DNA of 21,592 bases from an uncultured Dorea sp. (GTDB lineage: Bacteria; Bacillota; Clostridia; Lachnospirales; Lachnospiraceae): assembly GCA_910584575.1 (NCBI GenBank), contig CAJUBG010000063.1, positions 1 through 21,592 on the forward strand. The letters run 5' to 3'. This document shows positions 7,097 through 15,364 of the stretch, piece after piece (the first letter of the stretch is position 1; every line of letters starts with the position of its first letter). A program made the translations under genes and the position numbers. The notes below the pieces were generated by a model. The model was not told where the DNA came from. It ran no database searches and worked only from the letters and a program-made list of their open reading frames with translations.

Positions 7097-8478
7097 AACT
7101 CCTTCCCTCCTACCGTCATTTCCGTAATTCTGACCGCAGGCTGTCCTGCCCCAATCGGAAGCTGCCCGCTTCCGGCGTAACAATACCCCTGTGCCAGCGC
7201 GAAGTTATCCGCCACCATGTCCACCTTTGGCAGAATCTCCCCGCCCGTTCCGACAAGTGTTGCGCTCATAAGCGGTACGGTAATTTCGCCCTTCTCAATC
7301 AGATAGGTTTCCCCTGTGTTGAAATTGAATTCCCCTGTCACAGGATCCACAGAGCCGGCGTTGATATCCTTCACAAACAATCCCTTATCAATCGAGCCGA
7401 CCATATCCTCAAACTTATCCTTTCCTGGCGCAATATAGGTATTCGTCATTCGTGACACGGGGGCAAACCGATAGTTCTCCCGCCTTCCTGAGCCGGTGGG
7501 AGAAAGTCCCATCTGCCTTGCGCTAAGCCTGTCCAAAAGGTAGCCCTTTAAAATACCACCCTCAATCAGCACATTCCTCCTGGTCAGAATCCCTTCGTCA
7601 TCAACTCCAAGAGATCCCCACTCTCCGGCTAGCGAGCCGTCGTCAATCAGCGTCACCTTATCCGACGCAACCTTCCTTCCAAGCTTTCCGGCAAATTCCG
7701 AGCAGCCGTTTGCCACGGACGAGCCCTCCAGCGAGTGCCCGCACGCCTCATGAAAGAACAATCCGCCGAAGCCATTTGCAATAATAACAGGCATCCGCCC
7801 CACCGGACAGGGACGGGCGCCCAACATTCCCTTAGCACTTCTTGCCGCCCTCCTGGCATGGGCCGCGAATGCTTCTTCTTTTAGAAACTGTGGTCCCTGC
7901 ATGGCGCCCGGCCCTATGAAGCTGGTCTGCCTGCTCTCCCCCTTCTCATCCTCCGCTACCATAGTAAAGCGGACTCTGGTGCGCACACGGCGGTCCTCAG
8001 CATACACACCCTGGGTATTGGCAATCTGTACCCGCTGATCCCCGTCCGTATAGCAGACACGCCCCTGTACCACGCAGTCCTCCTGGCTTTTTCCTGCCTT
8101 GACCGCCTCCTGTAATAAATAAATCTTCTTTTTCAACTCCATATCACAAGGCTTCATCCCCTGCAAAACGATTTCATGAGGCTTGATTGTGGAAAGAGGC
8201 GTTCTCTTACCGAAAACGCCTCCCGTGCCCAGGCGCTCTTTCAAAAGTCCAAGCACCTTTTCTTCTCTCACATCCGCACTGTGGAGATATTCACATTCCA
8301 ATCCACGGAACATGCGGATTCCAATCCCACTCTCCCGTCCGCAGGCACATCTGACCACCTGCATATCCACAAGATTGAACCGCGTCCTCTCCACATCCTC
8401 AAAGAATACCTCCGCATAATCAACTCCACAGGAAACTGCATAATCCAGTATCTTCTCTATGTATGACCTTGCCAGCAT
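7093..8478 (-). CDS. tldD: TldD-family zinc metalloprotease
   Basis: A 461-aa catalytic subunit of the TldD/TldE protease. The zinc site HEACGH is at residues 243-248 (FFHEACGHSLEG), and a cysteine near residue 433 (GYCYAGSGQLPIGAGQP) sits where the third zinc ligand is found in E. coli TldD. The C-terminus TVGGKEL also matches the family. TldD/TldE cleaves unfolded, narrow peptide substrates threaded into an inner chamber; here the likely substrates are imported peptides or leader peptides, an inference from its place after an oligopeptide importer. The ATG has AGGAG eight bases upstream and lies 28 bp after the oppF stop, with no terminator between. The stop overlaps the tldE start. Full length and intact. 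Confidence 0.95.
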   Translation of the reverse strand: MLARSYIEKILDYAVSCGVDYAEVFFEDVERTRFNLVDMQVVRCACGRESGIGIRMFRGLECEYLHSADVREEKVLGLLKERLGTGGVFGKRTPLSTIKPHEIVLQGMKPCDMELKKKIYLLQEAVKAGKSQEDCVVQGRVCYTDGDQRVQIANTQGVYAEDRRVRTRVRFTMVAEDEKGESRQTSFIGPGAMQGPQFLKEEAFAAHARRAARSAKGMLGARPCPVGRMPVIIANGFGGLFFHEACGHSLEGSSVANGCSEFAGKLGRKVASDKVTLIDDGSLAGEWGSLGVDDEGILTRRNVLIEGGILKGYLLDRLSARQMGLSPTGSGRRENYRFAPVSRMTNTYIAPGKDKFEDMVGSIDKGLFVKDINAGSVDPVTGEFNFNTGETYLIEKGEITVPLMSATLVGTGGEILPKVDMVADNFALAQGYCYAGSGQLPIGAGQPAVRITEMTVGGKEL

Positions 8479-8506
8479 TCCTTCTACTCCTGTTCTTTAA
8501 TATATT

Positions 8507-9475
8507 CTACCAGTTTTCTTTTCCGCACATATGGCAGGCAACAAAATGACCTGGCTCTACCTCCTTAAGCTCTGGCATCTCCTTATCGCAGATATCCTTC
8601 GCATACTTGCACCTGCCCTTAAAACGGCATCCCGGCGGCGGATTAATGGGGCTTGGCACCTCGCCCTCTAAGTGAACCCGCGCCTTCCCCTCCTCCTCAT
8701 CCGGATCAGCCTCCGGAATCGCAGAGATTAACGCCTGGGTATAAGGATGGATGGGGTTGTCATACAACGCATGGTTGCCTGCAAGCTCTACCATAGACCC
8801 CAGATACATAACGCCCACCCTGTCGGAAATATGCTTCACCATAGACAGGTCATGGGAAATGAACAGATAGGTCAGTCCCATCTCTCGCTGAAGCTTAATC
8901 AAAAGGTTGACAATCTGCGCCTGGATGGACACGTCAAGGGCGGAAATCGGCTCGTCGCATACGATAAACTTAGGCTCAACGGCAAGAGCCCTGGCAATCC
9001 CCACGCGCTGTCTCTGGCCGCCGGACAGCTCATGGGCAAACCGGTTGGCGTACTCTGCATTCAGCCCGACCTTGTGCAGAAGGTCGTTGACCTTCTCCTC
9101 CTTCTCCTTTTCCGAAAGATGGAAGTGCACGTTCATTCCCTCCGTAATAATCTCACCGATAGTCATACGGGGGTCTAAGGAAGCATAAGGATCCTGGAAA
9201 ATAATCTGGGCATCCTTACGAAAGCCAAGCAACTCCTTGCCCTTTAATTTGGACACGTCCTTCCCCTCAAACAAAACCGTACCGCTGGTAGCGTCATAGA
9301 GCTTCACAAGGGTACGCCCGCAGGTGGTCTTTCCGCAGCCGGACTCTCCCACAAGCCCAAGTGTCTCGCCCTTCTCAAGCTTAATATTTACCCCGTCAAC
9401 CGCCTTTAAGGTCTGGTTCTTACCTGCTTTAAAATATTTACACAGATTCTTCGCCTCTATGATATATTCGCCCAT
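8507..9475 (-). CDS. oppF: Oligopeptide ABC transporter ATP-binding protein, OppF type
   Basis: A 322-aa ATPase subunit that powers the importer from the cytosolic face. Walker A GESGCGKT is at 43-50, the Q-loop in IIFQDPYASLDPRMT, the signature LSGGQRQRVGIARAL, Walker B FIVCDEPISALDVS and the switch histidine in FISHDLSMVKH. The C-terminal oligo_HPY region begins at NPIHPYTQALISAIP and has the cysteine-rich CRFKGRCKYAKDICDKEMP...CHMC, a set that binds an Fe-S cluster in some OppD/DppD homologues. Its ATG shares one base with the oppD stop (TAATG), implying coupled translation and a fixed 1:1 ratio. Substrate could be di- or oligopeptides or, less likely, another solute carried by this family. 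Confidence 0.94.
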   Translation of the reverse strand: MGEYIIEAKNLCKYFKAGKNQTLKAVDGVNIKLEKGETLGLVGESGCGKTTCGRTLVKLYDATSGTVLFEGKDVSKLKGKELLGFRKDAQIIFQDPYASLDPRMTIGEIITEGMNVHFHLSEKEKEEKVNDLLHKVGLNAEYANRFAHELSGGQRQRVGIARALAVEPKFIVCDEPISALDVSIQAQIVNLLIKLQREMGLTYLFISHDLSMVKHISDRVGVMYLGSMVELAGNHALYDNPIHPYTQALISAIPEADPDEEEGKARVHLEGEVPSPINPPPGCRFKGRCKYAKDICDKEMPELKEVEPGHFVACHMCGKENW

Positions 9476-10497
9476 TACTTTTCCCTCCTATCATAAAATG
9501 ACTCTACCTTCGGAGCCTTCTCATGCATGAGCCAGCAGGATACCTTGTGGGTATCGCTCAAAACCGTCTCCTTTGGCTTTTGCTCTTTACAGATAGGCAT
9601 ACAATATTCGCACCTGTCGGCAAACGGACAGTGGTTCAGCGGAAGCAAAAGATCCGGAGGGGTTCCGCCCAGGGCGTACAACTCCTTCTTGGACTCGTTT
9701 CCAAGCCTGGGAACAGACCTAAGCAGCGCCCAGGTATAGGGATGCTTGCTTTCATTAAAAATTTCCTTTGTGGTTCCTCTCTCCACCACCTCGCCTGCGT
9801 ACATAACCTGGATGCGGTCCGCGAAATTCGCCACAACTCCCAGGTCATGGGTTACAAGGATGATGGCTGTGTTCATTTTCGTCTTTAATTCCATCATCAA
9901 GTCCATAATCTGAGCCTGAATCGTCACGTCAAGAGCCGTAGTCGGCTCATCGGCAATCAAGACATTCGGGTTACATGCCAGTGCAATGGCAATCATCACC
10001 CTCTGGCGCATACCGCCGGACATCTCGTGAGGATAGTTGTCAATCCGCTTCTCAGGGCTTGGGATATTTACCATCTTAAGCATGTTGATGGCCTCCTTAC
10101 GCGCCTCCTGCTTGTTAAGCTTCTTATGGATCATCAGACTCTCCATAATCTGTTTGCCCACCGTCATAGTAGGATTCAAAGAAGTCATAGGGTCCTGGAA
10201 AATCATCCCCACTTCATCCCCGCGGAACTCGCACAACTCCTTCTCGCTCATCTTCAATACATCTTTCCCGTTACAGACAATCCTGGACTCCGGCTTAATC
10301 ACGGCAAAGGGCGGCTTTAACAGACGAAGGATAGACTTTGCCGTTACCGTTTTCCCGCAGCCTGACTCCCCTACAAAGGCAAGAGTCTCGCCTTTGCTTA
10401 GCTCAAAACTGACGCCCCTCACCGCCTTGACCTCTCCGGCATATGTATTAAAGGAAACGTTCAAATTGTCAACTTCTAATATTTTTTCTTTTTCCAT
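9475..10497 (-). CDS. oppD: Oligopeptide ABC transporter ATP-binding protein, OppD type
   Basis: A 340-aa second ATPase subunit forming a heterodimer with OppF. Walker A GESGCGKT is at 43-50, Q-loop MIFQDPMTSLNPTMT, signature MSGGMRQRVMIAIAL (Met for Leu, common in OppD), Walker B VLIADEPTTALDVT and switch histidine VTHDLGVV. The C-terminal oligo_HPY portion KHPYTWALLRSVPRL precedes CPFADRCEYCMPICKEQKP and a last cysteine in VSCWLMHE, a likely cluster-binding set. The start has GGAGAG about seven bases upstream and lies 11 bp from the oppC stop. Confidence 0.94.
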   Translation of the reverse strand: MEKEKILEVDNLNVSFNTYAGEVKAVRGVSFELSKGETLAFVGESGCGKTVTAKSILRLLKPPFAVIKPESRIVCNGKDVLKMSEKELCEFRGDEVGMIFQDPMTSLNPTMTVGKQIMESLMIHKKLNKQEARKEAINMLKMVNIPSPEKRIDNYPHEMSGGMRQRVMIAIALACNPNVLIADEPTTALDVTIQAQIMDLMMELKTKMNTAIILVTHDLGVVANFADRIQVMYAGEVVERGTTKEIFNESKHPYTWALLRSVPRLGNESKKELYALGGTPPDLLLPLNHCPFADRCEYCMPICKEQKPKETVLSDTHKVSCWLMHEKAPKVESFYDRREK

Positions 10498-10508
10498 ATC
10501 CGTCTCTC

Positions 10509-11456
10509 CTATTTACGTAATTTCGGGTCCAGCGCATCTCGAAGACCATCGCCAAGCAGGGTAAATGACAGCATGGTAAGGGCAATCATCAACGCAGGGA
10601 ACAAAAGCTGATACGGGTAGAACATAAAGTTCTGCTGCGCCGCCGAGGCAAGGGCGCCCCAACTGGTTGACGGCGGCTGGATTCCAAGTCCCACATAACT
10701 TAAGAATGCCTCTGAGAAAATGTATCCCGGAATGTCAAAGGTAATGGCAACAATAATCATACCGATGGTATTTGGAATCATATGCTTCAAAATAATCTTA
10801 ATCGGCGCAACGCCAAGGGCATTAGCGGCAAGCACGTACTCCTGGGATTTCAACTGTAACATCTGCCCCCGCACCAGCCTTGCAATCCCGCACCAGCCGG
10901 TAAGCGTCAGAGCCACCAGCATGGTTCCAAGGCTCTTGCTGTCCGTAATAACGGAAATAAGGATTACGATGATAAGGTAAGGGATACTTAAAAGCACCTC
11001 TACGATACGCATCATGATATCATCCACGGCGCCTCCGAAATATGCCGCGATTCCTCCGTAAATACTTCCCACAACGCTGGCAATGACAGCGCCCAGGATA
11101 CCGATGATAATGGATACGCGTCCCGCCTGCCATACTCTGGCGAACAGATCCCTTCCCAGGTCGTCCGTTCCGAACCAGTGCTCTGCGCTTGGGCCTTTGT
11201 TAATCGCATCCGAATCAATCTGTTCAAACTCATAGCCGCTGATCGCAGGGCCGAAGATAATAAAGAAGATGAGCACCAGAAGAATAATCAGCGCCACGAA
11301 CGCCACCTTGTTCTCCCGAAGCCTTCTCCATGCATCCCGCCAGTAGCCGACCCGCGGTCTTGACGGAGTTTCCGCATCTTTATCAATCCCAATGATCTGA
11401 AATTTTTCATCGGGTATATTTTCCATCATATCTGTAACATCGTGATTTACCATCAT
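10509..11456 (-). CDS. oppC: Oligopeptide ABC transporter permease, OppC type
   Basis: A 315-aa inner-membrane permease (BPD_transp_1). An N-terminal cytoplasmic tail of about 45 residues is followed by the family's first membrane helix (ENKVAFVALIILLVLIFFII), a short outside segment with GTDDLGRDLFARVWQAGR, a conserved OppC/DppC feature, and about five more helices. The coupling-helix EAA-like loop is YVLAANALGVAPIKIILKHMIPN. The ATG pair at 11456 and 11453 follows AGGAGG by eight bases; the first is used here. It lies 12 bp after the oppB stop and 11 bp before oppD. Confidence 0.94.
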   Translation of the reverse strand: MMVNHDVTDMMENIPDEKFQIIGIDKDAETPSRPRVGYWRDAWRRLRENKVAFVALIILLVLIFFIIFGPAISGYEFEQIDSDAINKGPSAEHWFGTDDLGRDLFARVWQAGRVSIIIGILGAVIASVVGSIYGGIAAYFGGAVDDIMMRIVEVLLSIPYLIIVILISVITDSKSLGTMLVALTLTGWCGIARLVRGQMLQLKSQEYVLAANALGVAPIKIILKHMIPNTIGMIIVAITFDIPGYIFSEAFLSYVGLGIQPPSTSWGALASAAQQNFMFYPYQLLFPALMIALTMLSFTLLGDGLRDALDPKLRK

Positions 11457-11468
11457 ATGTTCTTCCTC

Positions 11469-12392
11469 CTACTTCACACGAATTCTCGGATCCATCAGGC
11501 TATATGCGATATCCACCACAAGCTGAACGAACACGAACAAGGCCGCCGCAAAGATCGTTGTTCCGATGATCATCGTATAATCTCTGTCATTGATTGAATT
11601 AATATAGTAGAAGCCAAGTCCCGGAATACCGAAAATCTTCTCTACTACGAAGGAACCCGTGAAAATACCGGATACCTGCCCTACCAGAAGCGTCATACAG
11701 GGAAGGAACGCATTCTTAAGGACATGCTTTTTTACTACGTTAAACCGGCTGACGCCCTTTGCCTCTGCCGTAAGGATATAATCCTGCCCCATCACGTCCA
11801 GCATGTTGGATTTCACATAACGGGCATAGGTGGCAATGGTTCCGAAGCTTAAGACCACCACCGGAAGGATAACGTTCTTCCAGCTTCCCCATCCCGTAGT
11901 CGGAAGCACCATCAGCTTGACGCTGAAAATATACTGAAGCACCGACGCCAGGACAAAGACAGGCACCGTAATACCCAGAATTGCGATAAACATCACGATA
12001 TAATCCGGCCATTTATTCTTATTGAGGGCTGCCACAATACCAAGAAGGATACCGATTACCAGCCCCACTAAAAGGGCAAGGCCGCCGGGCTTGGCCGACA
12101 CGGAGGAATTGGTCATCAGCGTATCTGTGACCTCCCGTCCCGGATACCTGAGGGACTCTCCCATCTCACCCTTGGTAAGCAGGTTCTTCATGAAAATCAC
12201 ATACTGCTCAGGTGTAGATTTATCCAATCCATATTTTTCATAATAATTCGCTCTCGTCTGTTCCGGAAGATTCCTGGCCATGTGCGCCAAGGGGTCTCCA
12301 GGGATACTATGCATCAGAAAGAAGGTTGCCGAAATAACGATGAACAGTGTAAGCAACATATATCCGACACGTTTTGCGATAAATTTTGCCAT
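11469..12392 (-). CDS. oppB: Oligopeptide ABC transporter permease, OppB type
   Basis: A 307-aa inner-membrane permease pairing with OppC. The N-terminal helix FIAKRVGYMLLTLFIVISATFFLMH and the following IPGDP are diagnostic of OppB/DppB. About five more helices follow, with the EAA loop at YILTAEAKGVSRFNVVKKHVLKN and the closing FGIPGLGFYYINSINDRDY. The ATG has GGGAGAG upstream. The 95-bp gap to oppA holds a strong hairpin terminator, so only read-through transcripts, or those from an unseen internal promoter, express this and the following genes. Confidence 0.94.
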   Translation of the reverse strand: MAKFIAKRVGYMLLTLFIVISATFFLMHSIPGDPLAHMARNLPEQTRANYYEKYGLDKSTPEQYVIFMKNLLTKGEMGESLRYPGREVTDTLMTNSSVSAKPGGLALLVGLVIGILLGIVAALNKNKWPDYIVMFIAILGITVPVFVLASVLQYIFSVKLMVLPTTGWGSWKNVILPVVVLSFGTIATYARYVKSNMLDVMGQDYILTAEAKGVSRFNVVKKHVLKNAFLPCMTLLVGQVSGIFTGSFVVEKIFGIPGLGFYYINSINDRDYTMIIGTTIFAAALFVFVQLVVDIAYSLMDPRIRVK

Positions 12393-12425
12393 CTTTTCTC
12401 TCCCTTTCCGTTTCTAATTTGATAT

Positions 12426-12474
12426 AAAAAAACGGGGGCTTGGGAAATGACCTCCAGCATTTTCCAACACCCCC
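12426..12474 (-). terminator. Terminator-attenuator between oppA and oppB
   Basis: Minus strand: GGGGG (12470-12474) pairs with CCCCC (12434-12438), and the inner segments TTGGAAAATG and CATTTCCCAA pair with a single mismatch. The hairpin is followed by a run of seven T. It lies entirely in the 95-bp intergenic gap. Partial termination after oppA would give excess binding protein, as seen in many solute-binding-protein operons. Confidence 0.8.
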
Positions 12475-12487
12475 ATCTTCAAGCTGC

Positions 12488-14164
12488 CTATCTTCCTTCA
12501 ATGTAAATATACTTTGATCCGGCAGTTGACGTAAACTTCTCATCTACATTCTTCACATAGCTGTAACGGAATATGTGCTGCATCTCATTGACAAGAGGAC
12601 AGATGTTGCAGCCTTCTTCAAAAAGGATCTGCTCAGCCTGAGCATAGAGATCTACTCTCTTGGCCTCGTCCATCTCTTTGCCTGCCTGAGCAATCAATGA
12701 ATCAAATTCCTCATTAGACCAGTTTGTCGGGATATTACTGGAGTTCTCTGTGGTAAACAGGGAAATCATAGACATCGGGTCATCATAATCTGTACTCCAG
12801 GTCATGTTGCCCATCTGATACTCTCCGCTGTTGGTCTTCTGCTGGAAGGTTGACCACTCGTTGAAGTCCAGTTCAATCTCCACGCCAAGAACATCCTTAT
12901 ACTTCTGCTGTACATACTCGCCGTAGTTACGTGCCCACTGTGTCGTAGCGCTCAAGGAATATTTCACCTTAATCTTGGAAGGATCGCTTCCCAGTCCCAA
13001 CTCCTCCATTCCTTTCAGAAGCAGTTCTTTCGCGTCTTCCTCCTTCGCCATCTTCTCAAGAGGTCCCTCTACCTGGTCGCGGTAATCCCCAAGTTCACCG
13101 GTAGAAACTGCCTGCGGAACCCACCAGTATGCCGGAATATGCATATCCTGGTAAATGGTTTTCGCCATATCCTCCCTGTCAACCGCCAGCACGAATGCCT
13201 TACGGATATTCAGGTTACTGAACAGCTCGTCATTCACATTAAAGAAATCAAAACGCATGGAAGGAATAACCGCGTCGATTCTGTCTACGCCCTCCTTCTT
13301 GTCGAAACGTCCTACCCATTCCTCTGAGCCTGTTGAGCAATAGTCTAACTGCCCGCTGTCAAAGGAATTGAATACCGCAGTCTCATCATTGATAATCGCA
13401 TAGTGCACCTTGTCAAGCTTCACATTCTCCGCATCCCAGTAATCCTCATTCTTCACAAGGGTAATCTCAGAGTTATGTACCCAGGAGTCAAGTTTAAACG
13501 GTCCGTTTCCTACGAAATTCTCTGCCTCTGAGCCGTAAGTTTCCCCATACTGCTCGGCGATATCCTGACGTACCGGATAACATGCCCTTGTATCGGTCAG
13601 TGACATAAAATATGGAGTCGGCGCCTCTAAAGTAATCTCCAGCGTCTTGTCATCCACCGCCTTAACTCCTAACTCCTCGACGGGAGCCTCTCCGTTCACT
13701 ACCTTTGAGCCATTCTTGATAAAGCTTGCGGTAAAGAATGAGTTGGGTGAACCTGCATCCGGATTCAATGTCTGTGTAATACCATAAGCGTAATCTGCAG
13801 CCGTCACTTCCTTGCCGTCCGTCCACTTGTTGTCACGAATCTTGAAGGTCCATACCGTGCCGTCTTCATTAGATTCCCAACTCTCTGCGCCTGCCGCCTC
13901 TCTCACCTGCTCTCCGTCCTTCTCAACGAGACGTGTCAGCGGCTCCATGGTATTCATGAGGATACCGCGGCTGTAATTATCATTCCCCTTGATAGAATCA
14001 AGCGTAGACGGCTCTGTCTGAAGATATGTATTATAATACATCTCGCCTCCGCCGCCAGAACCACCTGACCCGCCTGACGCCCCTCCGTCATCTTTGCCGC
14101 CGCATGCCGCAAGAGACAATACCATTGTCGCTGCCATCAGCGCTGCCACTAATTTCTTTTTCAT
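12488..14164 (-). CDS. oppA: Oligopeptide-binding lipoprotein (SBP_bac_5), OppA type
   Basis: A 558-aa extracytoplasmic solute-binding protein, family 5. The lipoprotein signal MKKKLVAALMAATMVLSLAAC has a lipobox LAAC, so Cys21 would be lipidated and anchor it to the outer face of the membrane. A Gly/Ser-rich flexible linker (GGASGGSGGSGGGG, about 28-41) joins it to the binding domain. The domain shows the family features TEPSTLDSIKGND, YSRGILMNTMEPLTRL, VWTFKIRDNKWTDGKEVTAADYAYG, and a NIRKAFVLAVDRE segment. It should deliver peptides to OppBC; the exact ligand class cannot be told. AAAGGAGG lies seven bases before the ATG. First gene of the operon, with an extended -10 promoter 72 bp upstream and a terminator hairpin following. 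Confidence 0.94.
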   Translation of the reverse strand: MKKKLVAALMAATMVLSLAACGGKDDGGASGGSGGSGGGGEMYYNTYLQTEPSTLDSIKGNDNYSRGILMNTMEPLTRLVEKDGEQVREAAGAESWESNEDGTVWTFKIRDNKWTDGKEVTAADYAYGITQTLNPDAGSPNSFFTASFIKNGSKVVNGEAPVEELGVKAVDDKTLEITLEAPTPYFMSLTDTRACYPVRQDIAEQYGETYGSEAENFVGNGPFKLDSWVHNSEITLVKNEDYWDAENVKLDKVHYAIINDETAVFNSFDSGQLDYCSTGSEEWVGRFDKKEGVDRIDAVIPSMRFDFFNVNDELFSNLNIRKAFVLAVDREDMAKTIYQDMHIPAYWWVPQAVSTGELGDYRDQVEGPLEKMAKEEDAKELLLKGMEELGLGSDPSKIKVKYSLSATTQWARNYGEYVQQKYKDVLGVEIELDFNEWSTFQQKTNSGEYQMGNMTWSTDYDDPMSMISLFTTENSSNIPTNWSNEEFDSLIAQAGKEMDEAKRVDLYAQAEQILFEEGCNICPLVNEMQHIFRYSYVKNVDEKFTSTAGSKYIYIEGR

Positions 14165-14235
14165 AAATTAGCCTCCTTTATGCTTTTGGTTTTATTAGAT
14201 ATACAATTTTTCTATACCTAATATGTCTTTTGTCT

Positions 14236-14244
14236 ATTATAGCA
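14236..14244 (-). promoter_or_regulatory. Extended -10 promoter of oppA
   Basis: Minus strand TGC followed by TATAAT (14236-14241), a perfect extended -10, with no good -35 at 16-18 bp (TATTCA at 17). The weak -35 suggests activation or modulation by a regulator, plausibly the RpiR protein encoded just upstream. Confidence 0.6.
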
Positions 14245-14273
14245 AATGCTTCAGTTTTTGAATATAGCTATTC

Positions 14274-14309
14274 AAAAAAATATGCAACTTTGTACAAATT
14301 GCATATTTT
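14274..14309 (-). terminator. AT-rich hairpin after the rpiR gene, terminator
   Basis: Perfect 11-bp arms AAAATATGCAA (14277-14287) and TTGCATATTTT (14299-14309) enclose the palindromic-like loop CTTTGTACAAA. On the minus strand the hairpin is followed by a T-run. It ends the rpiR transcript and separates it from the oppA promoter. Its high symmetry also allows a role as operator about 35 bp upstream of the oppA -10. Confidence 0.6.
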
Positions 14310-14362
14310 TATAATACAGTATTTGTTATATATTTACCAAAAAAAGTTCCAAAAACTCTCAA

Positions 14363-15220
14363 TCAGACGAAAAGCTTCCCAAATTCTTTCCCGATACTCC
14401 CTGCCTCAATGCCACTCTCAATCTTGATGGCGGACACCAGCAGGTTAATCAGGGCCATGGGAGCCGACGCCGTATTCAAAAACATTCTTGTGGTGCTGCG
14501 CACTGTCAGGCTCAGATCCCCATATTTGGCCACCTCCGCCTGTGGGCTGTCCGTGATACTGAGTACCTTTGCCCCCTTCTTCTTTGCATATCTGGCAATC
14601 TGCTCTGTCATGAAATAATAATCCGGAAATGAAATTGCCACAAGCAGCGTATCGCCGTCTATCGCCGGCAGCGTCGCAAAAACACTTTCATTCAGCTCTG
14701 GATTCGTAATCATAGACGACACCTGCGCCCCCGCAAGATCGGAGGCAAGCCACTGGCAGAGGATATGGGACATCCCCCTCCCGCACAAGATAATCTTAGA
14801 ATATGTAAGGAAAAGCCTTGCAGCCTCCATAACCTGCCGGCTGTCAAAATTCCTGGCGTATTCGTCCATCAGCCCTCTCTCCTCCATGCAGATCTCTGTC
14901 AAAAGCCTCTCCTTATCGCTCAGCTCATACTCCGGCAGGGCTGAATTAAAATATTCATTCTGGCTGTACAGTACCATCCGCCGGTTGACGTTGATATACT
15001 TACGCACCTCGTACTTTATCTCATTAAAACTATTGTATCCCAGAACCTTGCATGCATTCAGAATGGTAATCTCAGTGATTCCCAATTCCTTGCTCATCTC
15101 CTTCAGGGTAATAAACGCCATTGTGTCAATATTTTCTTTGATATAGTCTGCAACCTGCCTCTGTTTCTTAGTCATAGACAGATAATGCCGGTCAATCTGC
15201 ATGATGATATCCGTTTCCAT
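14363..15220 (-). CDS. MurR/RpiR-family transcriptional regulator (HTH_6 plus SIS domain)
   Basis: A 285-aa regulator with an N-terminal HTH_6 domain (about 1-80; MTKKQRQVADYIKEN, then ITLKEMSKELGITEITILNACKVLGYNSFNEIKYEV) and a C-terminal SIS sugar-isomerase domain (about 125-255; SKIILCGRGMSHILCQWLASDLAG ... DTLLVAISFPDYYFMTEQIARYAKKKGAKVLSITDS). SIS domains of this family usually sense phosphosugars. The recognition helix lacks the usual S-x-A-T-I-x-R-F pattern, reading TEITILNACKVLGY instead. The ATG at 15220 has a weak AGGA ten bases upstream. A consensus promoter and a palindrome over the predicted start point suggest autoregulation. Its position between the opp-tld operon and a divergent M42 peptidase makes it the likely regulator of both. 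Confidence 0.9.
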   Translation of the reverse strand: METDIIMQIDRHYLSMTKKQRQVADYIKENIDTMAFITLKEMSKELGITEITILNACKVLGYNSFNEIKYEVRKYINVNRRMVLYSQNEYFNSALPEYELSDKERLLTEICMEERGLMDEYARNFDSRQVMEAARLFLTYSKIILCGRGMSHILCQWLASDLAGAQVSSMITNPELNESVFATLPAIDGDTLLVAISFPDYYFMTEQIARYAKKKGAKVLSITDSPQAEVAKYGDLSLTVRSTTRMFLNTASAPMALINLLVSAIKIESGIEAGSIGKEFGKLFV

Positions 15221-15238
15221 TCGTCATGTATCCTGCTC

Positions 15239-15255
15239 TTTCTTATAATAAGAAA
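15239..15255. promoter_or_regulatory. Perfect 17-bp palindrome at the rpiR start site
   Basis: TTTCTTAT (15239-15246), a central A, and ATAAGAAA (15248-15255). It lies directly downstream of the rpiR -10 (15256-15261), over the expected transcription start, the classic place for an autorepressor operator. Confidence 0.5.
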
Positions 15256-15284
15256 ATTATACTATTTTTTGAATTTTTTCGCAA
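15256..15284 (-). promoter_or_regulatory. Sigma-A promoter of the rpiR gene
   Basis: Minus strand -35 TTGCGA (15279-15284), 17-bp A-rich spacer, -10 TATAAT (15256-15261). Confidence 0.75.
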
Positions 15285-15290
15285 CATGTC

Positions 15291-15319
15291 TTGCATATTT
15301 CTAAGGAAAGGATTATTAT
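15291..15319 (+). promoter_or_regulatory. Sigma-A promoter of the M42 peptidase gene
   Basis: Plus strand -35 TTGCAT (15291-15296), 17-bp spacer, -10 TATTAT (15314-15319). Only seven bases separate its -35 from that of the divergent rpiR promoter, so the two promoters are back to back. Confidence 0.65.
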
Positions 15320-15334
15320 AGTAAATACTATAAT
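15315..15334. promoter_or_regulatory. Perfect inverted repeat overlapping the M42 peptidase -10
   Basis: ATTATAGTA (15315-15323) and TACTATAAT (15326-15334) are perfect 9-bp arms around AA. It overlaps the -10 hexamer and start point of the peptidase promoter, so a bound protein would block it. The adjacent RpiR protein is the obvious candidate, by position only. Its sequence differs from the palindrome at 15239-15255. Confidence 0.5.
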
Positions 15335-15364
15335 TTTATTCCAATCTACAAAGGGGGATTTTAT

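Noticed and set aside
6284..7180. 298-codon open frame on the plus strand
   Set aside because: It lies entirely antisense to tldE and the tldD end, resembles no family and has no ribosome site; a shadow of biased codon use.
10037..10564. 175-codon open frame on the plus strand
   Set aside because: Antisense to oppD and the end of oppC, whose ABC and permease motifs are unmistakable.
14310..14338. Possible extra promoter TTGGTA-18-TATTAT on the minus strand before oppA
   Set aside because: Transcripts from it would meet the hairpin at 14274-14309 at once; the extended -10 at 14236 is a better oppA promoter.
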